From CAVSUB01 sp963816725 (lineage in GTDB: Bacteria > Acidobacteriota > Vicinamibacteria > Vicinamibacterales > 2-12-FULL-66-21), in NCBI GenBank assembly GCA_963816725.1, contig CAWFMC010000010.1, positions 62,001-126,000 on the forward strand: a stretch of 64,000 nucleotides of DNA, written 5' to 3'. Shown piece after piece: positions 1 to 8,272 of the stretch. Position numbers and translations under genes: made by a program. The stretch's first letter is position 1. Each line of letters opens with the position of its first letter. The notes beneath the pieces are model-generated. The model did no database searches. It was not told the origin of the DNA and saw only the letters and a list, made by a program, of their open reading frames with translations.

Positions 1-170
1 ACGAGATTCGCCGGCTTCGCAGCGAGCTGCTGGCCGGGCACATCGTCAAACGCGACTATGCCGGGCGGGTCGTCGCCTTGCGCCAGCGCTATCCGCTGTT
101 GTCGCTGCCCTTGCCGCTGTGGGTCGAACCGGAGGAGGAGCAGCCCCCGCCGGTTCCTCCGCTACGATAG
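1..170 (+). CDS. C-terminal end of an unidentified protein (5' partial)
   Basis: An open frame enters from the left edge and ends at TAG 168-170. It encodes about 55 residues: a charged helix-like stretch (EIRRLRSELLAGHIVKRDY), a hydrophobic SLPLPLW segment and an acidic, proline-rich tail (EPEEEQPPPVPPLR). The stop lies 3 bases before the ATG of the ATPase at 174, so the two are probably co-transcribed and translationally close. Too little is present to assign a family; the pairing suggests a small partner of the ATPase. Confidence 0.6.
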   Translation, partial: EIRRLRSELLAGHIVKRDYAGRVVALRQRYPLLSLPLPLWVEPEEEQPPPVPPLR

Positions 171-173
171 GGC

Positions 174-2594
174 ATGCAGGATTTCGAGAAGCTCGGTCTC
201 TTCTATCTGGGTCGTGAGTACGACCTCGCGACCAAAACGCTTCGCGATCAGCCGGTCCTCTACGATTCACGCGACCTCGTCACCCACGGGGTCTGCGTCG
301 GCATGACCGGCAGCGGCAAGACCGGCCTCTGCCTGTCCGTGATCGAGGAGGCCGCGATCGACGGGGTCCCGGTGATCGCCATCGATCCGAAGGGGGACAT
401 CGGCAACCTGCTGCTGACGTTCCCCAAGCTCGCTCCGGAGGACTTCCGACCGTGGATCGACGAAGACGAGGCCCGCCGCAACGGCGTGACGCCGGACGCC
501 TTTGCGGCACAGGAGGCGGGCCGTTGGCGTGACGGGCTGGCCGCCTGGGGCCAGGACGGCGCGCGGATCGCGCGGCTCCGGAACGCCGCGCCGCTCACCA
601 TCTACACTCCCGGCAGCAAGGCCGGCGTGCCGGTCTCCATCCTCAGCTCGTTCGCCGCGCCGCAGGGCAGTGCTCGTGACGATGCAGAGGCACTCGCCGA
701 GCGGGCCGGCAGCACGGCGCTGAGCGTGCTGTCGCTGGCCGGCGTCGAGGCCGCAGCCCGCAGCCGCGAGCACACCCTGCTCTCGACCATTCTCGCGAAC
801 GCATGGCGGGAGGGTCAGGACCTCGATCTCGCGTCGGTGATTCAGCAGGTCCAGACGCCTGCGTTCCAGAAGGTCGGGATCGTCGACCTGGAGTCGTTCT
901 TCCACTCGAAGGATCGGTTCGATCTCGCGATGCGGCTCAATGGCCTGCTGGCCGCGCCGGGATTCGAGCAGTGGCTGGAAGGAGAGCCGCTCGATCCCGC
1001 CAGCCTCCTCTACACCGCGGAGGGCAAGCCGAGGGTGGCGATCTTCTCCATCGCCCATCTCGGGGACGCGGAGCGCATGTTCTTCGTCGCGCTGCTCCTC
1101 AACCAGGTGGTGGCGTGGATGCGTGCGCAGACCGGCACGTCGAGTCTGCGCGCGGTCGTCTACATGGACGAGATCCTCGGATATTTCCCGCCGGTCGCCG
1201 ACCCGCCCTCGAAGGGCCCGCTCCTCACGCTGCTCAAGCAGGGGCGTGCGTTCGGCGTCGGCGTGCTGCTGGCGACCCAGAACCCGGTGGACCTCGATTA
1301 CAAGGGGCTGGCGAACATCGGCACTTGGTTTCTGGGCCGGCTGCAGACCGAACGCGACAAGGATCGGATGCTCGACGGCCTCGAGGGGGCGGCGGCCGGG
1401 ACCATCGATCGGGCGACAGCAGATCGCCTCCTCTCGGCGCTGGACAAGCGCGTGTTCCTCCTCCACGACGTGCACGCCAGCGCGCCGGTGGTGTTCCAGA
1501 GCCGCTGGACCCTCTCGTACCTGCGGGGTCCCATCTCGCGCGATCAGATCAAGGTGTTGATGCGCGACCGGCGCGAGGCGAGCGCCACGGCAGCAGCGGC
1601 CGCCACCGCAGCGCCGGCCGCCACTGCAGCGCCGCGTGCGGTCGCGGCTGCACCGGCCCGTGCGGCGAGCCGCGAACGGCCGATCGTGCCGCCTGGCATC
1701 GAGCAGTTCTTCGTCCCGCCCGCGCCGGGCGCCGGGGCCGTCGCCTATGCCCCGGTCGTCCTGGGGAGCGCGCGGGTGGGGTTCACGGATACCAAGAACG
1801 GCATCGACGAGACCCGCGACCTCCTTTACACGGTCGAGATCTCGGACGGCGCCATACCGGTGGACTGGACCGCCGCCGCACCCCTCGACATGCCGGCGTC
1901 AGCCCTCCTTCGCACGCCTCCGGAACCGGCCGCCCAGCATCCCGTGCCCGCCGCGGCCCTGCAGGCGAAGAACTACGCTGCGTGGGAGAAGGCGTTCAGC
2001 CGTTGGCTCAGCCAGTCGCAGACGCTGGAGATATTCCGTCATCGCGATTCCAAGATGACGTCGAAAGCCGGCGAGAGCGAGCGCGACTTCCGGATCCGTC
2101 TGCAGGACGCCAATCGTGCGGCCCGCGACGAGGCGGTCGACGCGGTGCGCAAGAAGTACGCGGCGAAGCAGGCGGCCATGGCCGAGCGGATGCGCCGCGC
2201 CCAGGCCTCCGTCGAGCGCGAGCAGCAGCAGGCCTCGCAGGCCAAGCTCCAGACGGCAATCTCGTTTGGAACCACCCTGCTGGGGGCGTTTCTGGGCAAG
2301 AAGGCGATCAACGTCGGCACGATTGGCAAGGCCACGACCGCCGCGCGTGGGGTCGGACGCACGATGAAGGAGTCCGAGGACATCAAGCGGGCAGGCGAGG
2401 ACGTCGAGGCCGTAAAGGCGCAGGCGGCCGAACTGGACGCCGAGGTCCTGGCCGAAACCCAGCGGATCACCAGCCGCTTTGAGGCCGAGTCGCCGCTGGA
2501 GAAGGTCGCGCTCGTGCCGAAGCGCGGGCAGGTGACGGTGCAGTTCGTCGCGCTCGGTTGGGTCCCGGTAGAGGAGGGTGCCTTGGGCGCGTGA
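174..2594 (+). CDS. HerA/DUF87-type P-loop ATPase with C-terminal coiled coil
   Basis: 806-residue cytoplasmic ATPase of the HerA/DUF87-DUF853 helicase-like superfamily. The Walker A motif GMTGSGKT is at residues 43-50, followed by IAIDPKGD. A Walker B-like VVYMDEIL lies near residue 328, and LLATQNPVDLDYKGLANIGTW has the sensor-like ATQNP of this superfamily. A low-complexity Ala/Thr/Pro linker (about residues 465-500) separates the ATPase from a second region. The C-terminal part contains a charged coiled coil (about 640-695), a short hydrophobic patch and another helical segment. In related proteins the ATPase pumps or remodels DNA or acts in defence; no nuclease partner is seen here. It follows an unidentified partial gene by 3 bases, suggesting an operon. 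No signal peptide. Substrate unknown. Confidence 0.85.
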   Translation: MQDFEKLGLFYLGREYDLATKTLRDQPVLYDSRDLVTHGVCVGMTGSGKTGLCLSVIEEAAIDGVPVIAIDPKGDIGNLLLTFPKLAPEDFRPWIDEDEARRNGVTPDAFAAQEAGRWRDGLAAWGQDGARIARLRNAAPLTIYTPGSKAGVPVSILSSFAAPQGSARDDAEALAERAGSTALSVLSLAGVEAAARSREHTLLSTILANAWREGQDLDLASVIQQVQTPAFQKVGIVDLESFFHSKDRFDLAMRLNGLLAAPGFEQWLEGEPLDPASLLYTAEGKPRVAIFSIAHLGDAERMFFVALLLNQVVAWMRAQTGTSSLRAVVYMDEILGYFPPVADPPSKGPLLTLLKQGRAFGVGVLLATQNPVDLDYKGLANIGTWFLGRLQTERDKDRMLDGLEGAAAGTIDRATADRLLSALDKRVFLLHDVHASAPVVFQSRWTLSYLRGPISRDQIKVLMRDRREASATAAAAATAAPAATAAPRAVAAAPARAASRERPIVPPGIEQFFVPPAPGAGAVAYAPVVLGSARVGFTDTKNGIDETRDLLYTVEISDGAIPVDWTAAAPLDMPASALLRTPPEPAAQHPVPAAALQAKNYAAWEKAFSRWLSQSQTLEIFRHRDSKMTSKAGESERDFRIRLQDANRAARDEAVDAVRKKYAAKQAAMAERMRRAQASVEREQQQASQAKLQTAISFGTTLLGAFLGKKAINVGTIGKATTAARGVGRTMKESEDIKRAGEDVEAVKAQAAELDAEVLAETQRITSRFEAESPLEKVALVPKRGQVTVQFVALGWVPVEEGALGA

Positions 2595-2616
2595 TCCGAA
2601 CGCGGTGTGGCGAGGG

Positions 2617-3327
2617 CTATAGCGTCAGCCTGGCGCACGCGAGTGTTCCTGCGACCGCGCACAACACCAGCAGGCGCACGACGGCTGTCGCGTCGACGGT
2701 CCGCGAGCCACGCACCAGCTCCTGCGGGTGCGGCGCGCGCAGCAGGAACAGCCCCACGAGATAGAGCGCCAGCGCGAGAAATGCCAGGTACCCTGTGGCC
2801 GGCGCGGCCGGCTCGTACTGCAAAGCCCCCAGCGAAACCCCTTCGAGGAGCACGGTGAGCACCTTGGCGAGCGTCCCCCCGGTGGGCGCGTAGAGCGACT
2901 CCAGAACGATGTAGCGCAGCACGAACGCGGCGCCGAACAGCACTGTGAGGCTCCGGAGCAGCGCCGTGCGTCCACTCGTGCCGGCCAGCGTCGTCAGCAG
3001 CTGGATAAAGAAGAAGGCGCCGAAGAGGAGGTGGAGCAGTCCGCGATCCGGAGTCAGCAAGGTGAACACCTGGACTGAGGCGGCGCCGAGCGCGATCAGG
3101 ACGGTGAGACCGGACGCCTGTTCGAGCGGTTTACGGTGCCCGCCGACGAAGTCGCGCGGCACGAGCACGCTCGCGCGGATCAGCGCGGCGACCAGGAGCA
3201 ATCCAACAACGATCGCGATCAGCGGCGGGGGCACGAAGCGTACCGGTGCGCCGACGCGGAGCCCGCCGAGCAGCGCAACGGTCAGGAATAGCAGCGGCAG
3301 GACGATCGCCTCGCGGAGCGCAGTCAT
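2617..3327 (-). CDS. Polytopic inner-membrane protein
   Basis: 236 residues starting at MTALREAIVLPLL. The ATG at 3327 overlaps the stop of the upstream gene by 4 bases (ATGA), a classic translational-coupling overlap; the frame remains open further upstream, but that part lies inside the neighbour and is not coding-like. Hydrophobic segments fill most of the protein (LPLLFLTVALLGGL, LIAIVVGLLLVAALI, LTVLIALGAASVQVFTLL, HLLFGAFFFIQLLTTLAG, YLAFLALALYLVGLFLL, VVRLLVLCAVAGTL), about seven membrane passes. No catalytic motif is recognised. The coupling to the TPR-like gene suggests the two products form one membrane unit. Confidence 0.8.
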   Translation of the reverse strand: MTALREAIVLPLLFLTVALLGGLRVGAPVRFVPPPLIAIVVGLLLVAALIRASVLVPRDFVGGHRKPLEQASGLTVLIALGAASVQVFTLLTPDRGLLHLLFGAFFFIQLLTTLAGTSGRTALLRSLTVLFGAAFVLRYIVLESLYAPTGGTLAKVLTVLLEGVSLGALQYEPAAPATGYLAFLALALYLVGLFLLRAPHPQELVRGSRTVDATAVVRLLVLCAVAGTLACARLTL

Positions 3328-3815
3328 TTGCGGGTCCGCAGCACGCGCAGCGGGTTGAGGTCGGACAGATCGTGGGTCAACCCGCGCTGGAGCTCCGCCC
3401 GGAGCTCGTCGGTGGTATGGAGGCCGAGGGTCGCATCGTCCACGACCAGCCGGTGATCCGGCGCCGCAGCGATCGCGCGATCCACTGCGTTCAGGCCCTG
3501 GGCGAACAGGGCGTTGTCGCTGTAGACCCGTCCCCATCCCTGACGGTAGAAGCTATACGCGATGTAGAACTGGGTGCGCGCGTCCCGCTGGGCGGGATCC
3601 GCTCGTGCGAACGCCGCGCGGGCCTCGACGAACGCGTCGCGGCGGAAGAAGGCGAGGCCGTCGGCGAAGGCCTGGTCATCGATCCGGTAGACACCGACCT
3701 GCGACGCCAGCCCACCGGTCACCTCCGCCATCGTCTGCGGTTGCGCGGCGTAGAGCCAGACAATGACGACGGCGTAGGCGAGCGAGAGGAGCAGGCCCAA
3801 TGCTCGGATCAGCAA
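3324..3815 (-). CDS. Membrane-anchored TPR-like protein
   Basis: About 163 residues. An N-terminal membrane anchor (ALGLLLSLAYAVVIVWLYAAQP) precedes a helical domain with a tetratricopeptide flavour (FFRRDAFVEARAAFARADPAQRDARTQFYIAYSFYRQGWGRVYSDNALFAQGLNAVDRAIAAAP is quoted only in part here: VEARAAFARADPAQ, AQGLNAVDRAIAAAP). The start is uncertain. TTG at 3815 is chosen because it just precedes the anchor and lies 17 bases after the stop of the gene at 3832; the frame stays open to 4082, but that part is a shadow of the upstream gene. It overlaps the next membrane gene by 4 bases. Likely role: a periplasmic or cytoplasmic adaptor of that membrane protein; no enzymatic motif. Confidence 0.7.
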   Translation of the reverse strand: MLIRALGLLLSLAYAVVIVWLYAAQPQTMAEVTGGLASQVGVYRIDDQAFADGLAFFRRDAFVEARAAFARADPAQRDARTQFYIAYSFYRQGWGRVYSDNALFAQGLNAVDRAIAAAPDHRLVVDDATLGLHTTDELRAELQRGLTHDLSDLNPLRVLRTRK

Positions 3816-3831
3816 GGTGCGTCCCGCGGAT

Positions 3832-4089
3832 TCAATACGCGAGCCACCGCAGGAAGGAGCCGCTCCCCGCGACCACGATGGTGCCGGCGATGCTGGCCGT
3901 GGCGGCCGGTGTGTCCTCGGGTGGACGCGGATCGGGGGCGGGCGGCCCGCCACGTCCCTGGCCGCCGCCGCGGCCGCCGCCCGGGAGCGCCTGGCCGCGA
4001 CCCTGGATAGCAGCACCCGCGCCCGCGGCTGCGAGCGTGACGAACAGAAGACTCGCGGACAGGCGTGAGCGGACGAAGTCACTGCGCAT
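3832..4089 (-). CDS. Truncated secreted protein with start of a carboxypeptidase-regulatory-like domain
   Basis: 85 residues. The N-terminus is a good signal peptide (MRSDFVRSRLSASLLFVTL, then AAAGAGAA), followed by a Gly/Arg/Gln-rich low-complexity linker and PPEDTPAATASIAGTIVVAGSG. That last stretch matches how carboxypeptidase-regulatory/CnaB-like beta domains begin in secreted acidobacterial proteins. The frame then runs into FLRWLAY and stops, so the domain is cut after its first strand. The TPR-like gene begins 17 bases later. Either a remnant left by a deletion that fused two loci, or a short secreted peptide in its own right; the remnant reading is favoured because the domain is incomplete. 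Confidence 0.55.
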   Translation of the reverse strand: MRSDFVRSRLSASLLFVTLAAAGAGAAIQGRGQALPGGGRGGGQGRGGPPAPDPRPPEDTPAATASIAGTIVVAGSGSFLRWLAY

Positions 4090-4304
4090 GATGATCGGCT
4101 GTCCGGAGATGCTCCGCGACGCTGACTCCGGACGCGGACTCGGGACGCGGACCGGCGAAGCGTAGCAAACGTCCAGGTCGGATGTCTGCCGCGCCGCCCA
4201 CCTAACGTTCCACGGTCGCCGGGTTCGAACGTCTCTCAGGGCGGTCGTTTCGTAGCGGCACGCTTCTCGAGCCGCCGAAATCCCGTGTGCTATCGTACCG
4301 GCCG

Positions 4305-5225
4305 ATGCGTCGCCGCGTCCGTCTGGGAGCCCTGGCTGCGGTGGCCATCGCCCTGCTGCCTGCCGCGTGCTCCCCGAGCCGGATGGGCATCAACCGCATG
4401 GCCTCGGCGCTGACCGACACCGCCCGGGCGTACTCCACCGACAACGATCCCGAGTTCGTCCGCCTCGCCGCCCCCTCAACGCTGAAGATGGTCGAGATGC
4501 TGCTCGATCAGGACCCGCAGCACGAAGGCCTGTTGCTGACCGCGTGCAGCGGGTTCACGCAGTACGCTTATGCGTTCCTGCAGGTCGACGCGGAGCTCGC
4601 GCCGCCGAGCGAGGCAGCACGCGCCGAGGAGTTGCGCAGCCGGGCGCGGTCCATGTATGTGCGCGCGCGCGGCTATTGCTGGCGGGCGCTCGAGAAGGCG
4701 CACCCGGGCGCACGGGCCGCGATCACCGCCGATCCGCAGAAGGGGCTGGCGGGGATGCAGGCGGCCGACGTGCCGTCGCTCTATTGGCTGGCGGCGTCGT
4801 GGGGCGGGGAGCTCGGGCTCGCGAACAACCAGCTGCTGCGTCTGACCGACCTGGTGGCGATCCGGCTGGTGCTCGCCCGCGCGCTGTCCTTGAACGAGGA
4901 GTGGGACGCGGGCGCGCTACACGAAGCGATGATCGGGCTGGACGGCATGAGCCCGCTGCTCGGTGGATCGGCGGTCCGTGCGCGTCAGCACTTCGACCGG
5001 GCGGTCGCCCTCGCGGACGGCAAGTCGGCCTACGCGTATGTGACCCTGGCGGAGACGGTCAGCGTCGCCGCTCGCGATCGCACCGAGTTCGAGAAGCTGC
5101 TGAAGACGGCGCTGGCGATCGATCTGGACGCCAGGCCTTCGCTCCGACTGGCCAATCTCGTGGCCCAGCGCCGGGCGCGCTTCCTCTTGAGCCGGGCCGA
5201 TGCCCTCTTCGGCGGACGCCGCTGA
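4305..5225 (+). CDS. TRAP transporter TatT component family lipoprotein
   Basis: 306 residues from ATG 4305 (MRRRVRLGALAAVAIALL); a GTG at 4287 in frame is possible but would extend the signal peptide. The lipobox LPAAC predicts lipid attachment at the cysteine. The rest is all-helical, with TPR-like repeats and the family's landmarks (DTARAYSTDNDPEFVRLAAPSTL near the start, then LYWLAASWGGEL and a C-terminal FLLSRADALF). TatT proteins are periplasmic lipoproteins proposed to trimerise and associate with TRAP solute-binding proteins. No TRAP permease or binding protein is visible nearby, so the transporter link is only a family name here. Divergent from the 3832-4089 gene across 215 bases; terminator at its end. 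Confidence 0.8.
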   Translation: MRRRVRLGALAAVAIALLPAACSPSRMGINRMASALTDTARAYSTDNDPEFVRLAAPSTLKMVEMLLDQDPQHEGLLLTACSGFTQYAYAFLQVDAELAPPSEAARAEELRSRARSMYVRARGYCWRALEKAHPGARAAITADPQKGLAGMQAADVPSLYWLAASWGGELGLANNQLLRLTDLVAIRLVLARALSLNEEWDAGALHEAMIGLDGMSPLLGGSAVRARQHFDRAVALADGKSAYAYVTLAETVSVAARDRTEFEKLLKTALAIDLDARPSLRLANLVAQRRARFLLSRADALFGGRR

Positions 5226-5247
5226 CCCGTTGCCGGTGTCAGCTTTT
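5221..5247 (+). terminator. Intrinsic terminator after the TatT gene
   Basis: GCTGAC (5221-5226) pairs with GTCAGC (5238-5243) across an 11-base GC-rich loop and is followed directly by TTTT. The stem begins within the stop codon of the TatT gene, a compact factor-independent terminator arrangement. Confidence 0.6.
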
Positions 5248-5270
5248 GCGCCTCGCCGAGGAGTTTCTGC

Positions 5271-6029
5271 TCACCGAGGCAGGGTTCCGCTGGCGATCTG
5301 GCGCGCTTCGAGGCTCACTGGCCGGCCGTTGATCGATTCGTAGTTGTAGCGGACGTCCATCCGCGACGTGCCCGCGAACTTGAGCTTTGCGATGGTGTCC
5401 GTCGAGATCGGCACGCGCACACCGTCGAGGCGGGCGAACTCGCGGACGATGTCGACCATGTTGGTCCAGAACGAGGGGTTCTTCGACAGCCGGCCCTCGA
5501 CCCGCAGCAACTGGGTGCCATCCTGGTTGAGGACCATGCGGCCGTTGACCAGGAGGACGTCCTTGCGCCGCGCCTTCAGCGCCACCGCCCGTTCGCCGTT
5601 TGACGTGACGAGCGGGCTCGCGCCGTCCGCAAACTCGTAGTTGAGATCGTTGATGTCGGCACGGCCGGCGCTGCCGGCGGCGATCAGTTCCTGCTCGCGA
5701 TTGAGCAGCGTCTTCAGGATCTTCTCGCGGATGTAGTCGGACCCACGCTCCGACACGACGTCATAGCGGAAACCGCGCTCGTCGAGCTCGGTCCAGCAAT
5801 CGACCCAGCCTTCCTGATTGAACTTCTCGTTCGCCGCGTGCATCCGCCGGAAAGCACGGTACGACTTGGCAGGCGTTTCCTGCAAGGCTGGAATCGCCGT
5901 CGCCGGCTGTGCCGCGCGGATGCCCGGCCATCCGGTTCCCACCAGCAGTGTGCAAACCGTGACACACAGGCAGAGCCGCTGTGTCGAACGGGAGCGCCGG
6001 TCGCCGTATCTCGCTGTCGCTTTGACCAT
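5271..6029 (-). CDS. Secreted protein of unknown function
   Basis: 252 residues from ATG 6029 (MVKATARYGDRRSRSTQRLC). A basic N-terminus and the hydrophobic run LCLCVTVCTLLVGTGWPGI form a signal peptide. The mature part is mixed alpha/beta with YRAFRRMHAANEKFNQEGWVD near its N-terminus, then DYIREKILKTLLNREQELI, ALKARRKDVLLVNGRMVL and, at the end, RMDVRYNYESINGRPVSLE. The last segments resemble outer-membrane-lipoprotein-sorting-like or DUF-type beta proteins, but no family is certain. Convergent with the TatT gene. The long open frame that continues upstream to 8054 runs antisense to another gene and is not coding. Confidence 0.7.
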   Translation of the reverse strand: MVKATARYGDRRSRSTQRLCLCVTVCTLLVGTGWPGIRAAQPATAIPALQETPAKSYRAFRRMHAANEKFNQEGWVDCWTELDERGFRYDVVSERGSDYIREKILKTLLNREQELIAAGSAGRADINDLNYEFADGASPLVTSNGERAVALKARRKDVLLVNGRMVLNQDGTQLLRVEGRLSKNPSFWTNMVDIVREFARLDGVRVPISTDTIAKLKFAGTSRMDVRYNYESINGRPVSLEARQIASGTLPR

Positions 6030-6151
6030 CGCACTCTCCGGGCCCGCGTAAACGCAAGAACCATGCTGAGTTATGGATGGGGTTGGGTTAGGGGCACCAA
6101 GCCGGGAAGAGGGACGCGAAAAGCGACAGCGGCCACGCGCGCGTAGCGCGG

Positions 6152-7450
6152 TTAACGCGCCGCGGCCCCTCCTGTCATCACCGGCCGCGCTCGTTTGGCA
6201 AACACGATCAGGGACACGAGGAGTGGCACGGCGAGCTCGAAGGCCTGGATCGCGGGGGGCACGATCCAGCGGCCGCCACGGCGTGAGATTTCCCACACCA
6301 CATAGGCGGCCAGGCCGCTGAGGCACCAGGCGAGGAGCGGCAGCGTGGTGCGGGTCCAGAGGAAGGGTGTGAGATAGAGCAGGTACCACGGGTAGATCAC
6401 CGGTGCGCAGAGGAGGGCGATCGCCATCGGCCACGCCCAGACGGCGGGGTCCGAGGCCTCGGACCGCCAGCGCATGATGGCAGCGGTGGTCACGCCGGCG
6501 AGCAGCGCCACGGCAGCCGCGCCTTGCGGCCCGAGAATTGCGGCCAGCGCGCGGAACACCGGTCCGTTGAACCGGATGTATGCGACGACGTTGGGGACTG
6601 CACCGAAGGTCAAGGCGGCGGGGTCGTGATAGTGAAAGTAGAGGGCGGCGATCAACAGGGCACCAATCGCCGCGTCCATGATTCGCACCCGGCCGATCAG
6701 CAGTGGCACCAGCACGATCGGCAGCAGTTTGGTCGCCACCGCCAGCACGAAGGCGATCGTGGCTACGAGCGTCCGGCGTTCGCTGAGCCAGTACGCCGCC
6801 GCCGCGATCCACAGCGCGCCGAGCGCGTCGATGTGGCCGCTGTGCGCGACCTCGAGCACGACCAGCGGGTTCCACGCATAGGCTATCGCCAGCAGCTCCG
6901 GGCGCCCGGATCGCCGGAGCCACCGCACGATCACGAGGATCGTCAGGAGGTCGCACGCCACCAGCGCCAGCTTCATCGCCAGCGTGGAATCCCCGATCGA
7001 GACGACCAGGCGGAAGAAGAGCTGCGCTCCCGGCGGATATGGAGTACGCGCCCAAAGGCTCGGCATACGTGCCGATTCGGCGGTGTGGGTCGCGGCGAGC
7101 GCGGGGTCGGCGGGGACGACAGCAAACGGGTTGATCCCCTGCTGCTGGACGCGTCCGTCCCAGAGGTAGCGAACCATGTCGCTGTCGGCGCCGACCGGCG
7201 AGAGCGCGAGAGGCAGGCGGAACAGCACGGCAAACACGAGCGCGAGCTGAAACGCCCGCCGCCGGTCGCCGCTCGCGTGCCAGACCCACGCGAGCTGAAC
7301 CGCGTACGCGACGGTGAAGAGGGCCAGTAGCGAAAAGAACAGGGGCGCGCCCAGCGGGGTCCTGGAGATCGCCAGCGTCAGCACGACCGCGAGACCGACG
7401 ACACCGGACGCCGCGGTCACGGCGGTGAGGGAGGACGAGGCGAGGCGCAT
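6152..7450 (-). CDS. GT-C-type membrane glycosyltransferase (GT87/MptB-like)
   Basis: 432 residues and about 10-12 transmembrane segments. The first luminal loop has the GT-C signature region VGADSDMVRYLWDGRVQQQG followed by INPF, as in GT87/MptA-MptB-like polyprenol-phosphate mannosyltransferases, where the acidic residue after the first helix is catalytic. Later motifs include YPPGAQLFF, AYAWNPLVVLEVAHSGHIDA and ATKLLPIVLVPLL, all typical of this family. Predicted role: transfer of a sugar from a polyprenyl-phosphate donor on the periplasmic face of the inner membrane; the acceptor cannot be inferred. Monocistronic by appearance. Confidence 0.8.
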   Translation of the reverse strand: MRLASSSLTAVTAASGVVGLAVVLTLAISRTPLGAPLFFSLLALFTVAYAVQLAWVWHASGDRRRAFQLALVFAVLFRLPLALSPVGADSDMVRYLWDGRVQQQGINPFAVVPADPALAATHTAESARMPSLWARTPYPPGAQLFFRLVVSIGDSTLAMKLALVACDLLTILVIVRWLRRSGRPELLAIAYAWNPLVVLEVAHSGHIDALGALWIAAAAYWLSERRTLVATIAFVLAVATKLLPIVLVPLLIGRVRIMDAAIGALLIAALYFHYHDPAALTFGAVPNVVAYIRFNGPVFRALAAILGPQGAAAVALLAGVTTAAIMRWRSEASDPAVWAWPMAIALLCAPVIYPWYLLYLTPFLWTRTTLPLLAWCLSGLAAYVVWEISRRGGRWIVPPAIQAFELAVPLLVSLIVFAKRARPVMTGGAAAR

Positions 7451-8272
7451 CAGGGGGGCCGAGTATAGCGCGCGTGTCGGCCGGGGACCGTCCGTGGCCT
7501 GGATTGCAATTCCGCAATTCAGTCACCAAAACCGTAATCAGAACGGTCGAATCTGTCGGTTCCTTGACCGGCAGATCGCCAAATCCGATTGCCGCCGACG
7601 AGGATCGTGGGCGGCGGCAACCGTGAAAGCCGACCGCCGTCGCCGACGGGAGCCCGACCCTCCGACGCGGCGCACACATCTTTTGCCTTCGGCGCAGGCA
7701 CCACGCCGCCAGGGCGATGCCTCCCGCTTCTGGCCAGGCAGGAGTTGGGGAGAATGACGTAGTTGCACACATTTCCTGCGATTCTGCGTGCCTGCGCGGT
7801 TCCGTCGACAGGGGTCGAAGGGGGACCGCAGGACCGCCAGAGCATCGCCATCTGGCCCTTCTCGTGCTCCGGCTCTTCGCGCGAACCCTCGCAATCCTGT
7901 CCTGGCAGTTCGTGCGCGCGGATACCGCACACGCGCGTGCGGTCACGGCCCGCACACCGCACGCTTGCCGATCGTCTTTTCCGAAATTCCAAGCCAAGCG
8001 GGCGCAGCTGTTGGCAGCGGCATTGCGTCGGGGGCAGCAAGGACTCCAGATCAAATTGACAGTGGGCTACCCTCGTCTGCCCAGCCGACCGGGCGCCCAG
8101 GGTGCGGCGGTTCGCGCCGGCAGCCGCCGGCGTGAGAAGGCCGGCAGACGGGCGGCGCCGCGATGTGGGACCATCGATGGCTGGCGGATGGGCCCGGACG
8201 CGCGGCACGTCAACGGCCGGCGCGTGCGGTCCGCGCAGTCCCGGCGTTCGATCCGGGGATGGTAACGACCTG
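7451..8272. other. 822-base intergenic region without a recognised gene
   Basis: Lies between the divergently read glycosyltransferase (minus) and the hybrid kinase (plus). Open frames here do not resemble proteins. Visible structure: a hairpin-like sequence near 7554-7575 (CTGTCGGT/ACCGGCAG), a direct repeat of GCAATTC around 7505-7517, and an inverted repeat ACCGCAC/GTGCGGT near 7923-7942. The region presumably holds the promoters for both flanking genes; no specific promoter can be called. Confidence 0.5.

Noticed and set aside
1..2594. Anti-phage defence island around the HerA-like ATPase
   Set aside because: No nuclease (NurA, DUF4297, Sir2) or other defence gene is seen beside it; ordinary metabolic genes follow.
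6030..8054. Very long minus-strand open frame upstream of the secreted protein at 5271-6029
   Set aside because: It runs antisense over the glycosyltransferase and is Arg/Pro-rich; only the last 252 residues are protein-like.
8102..8272. In-frame N-terminal extension of the hybrid kinase
   Set aside because: Arg/Gly-rich and not protein-like; ATG 8273 directly precedes a normal cytoplasmic N-terminus and TM1.
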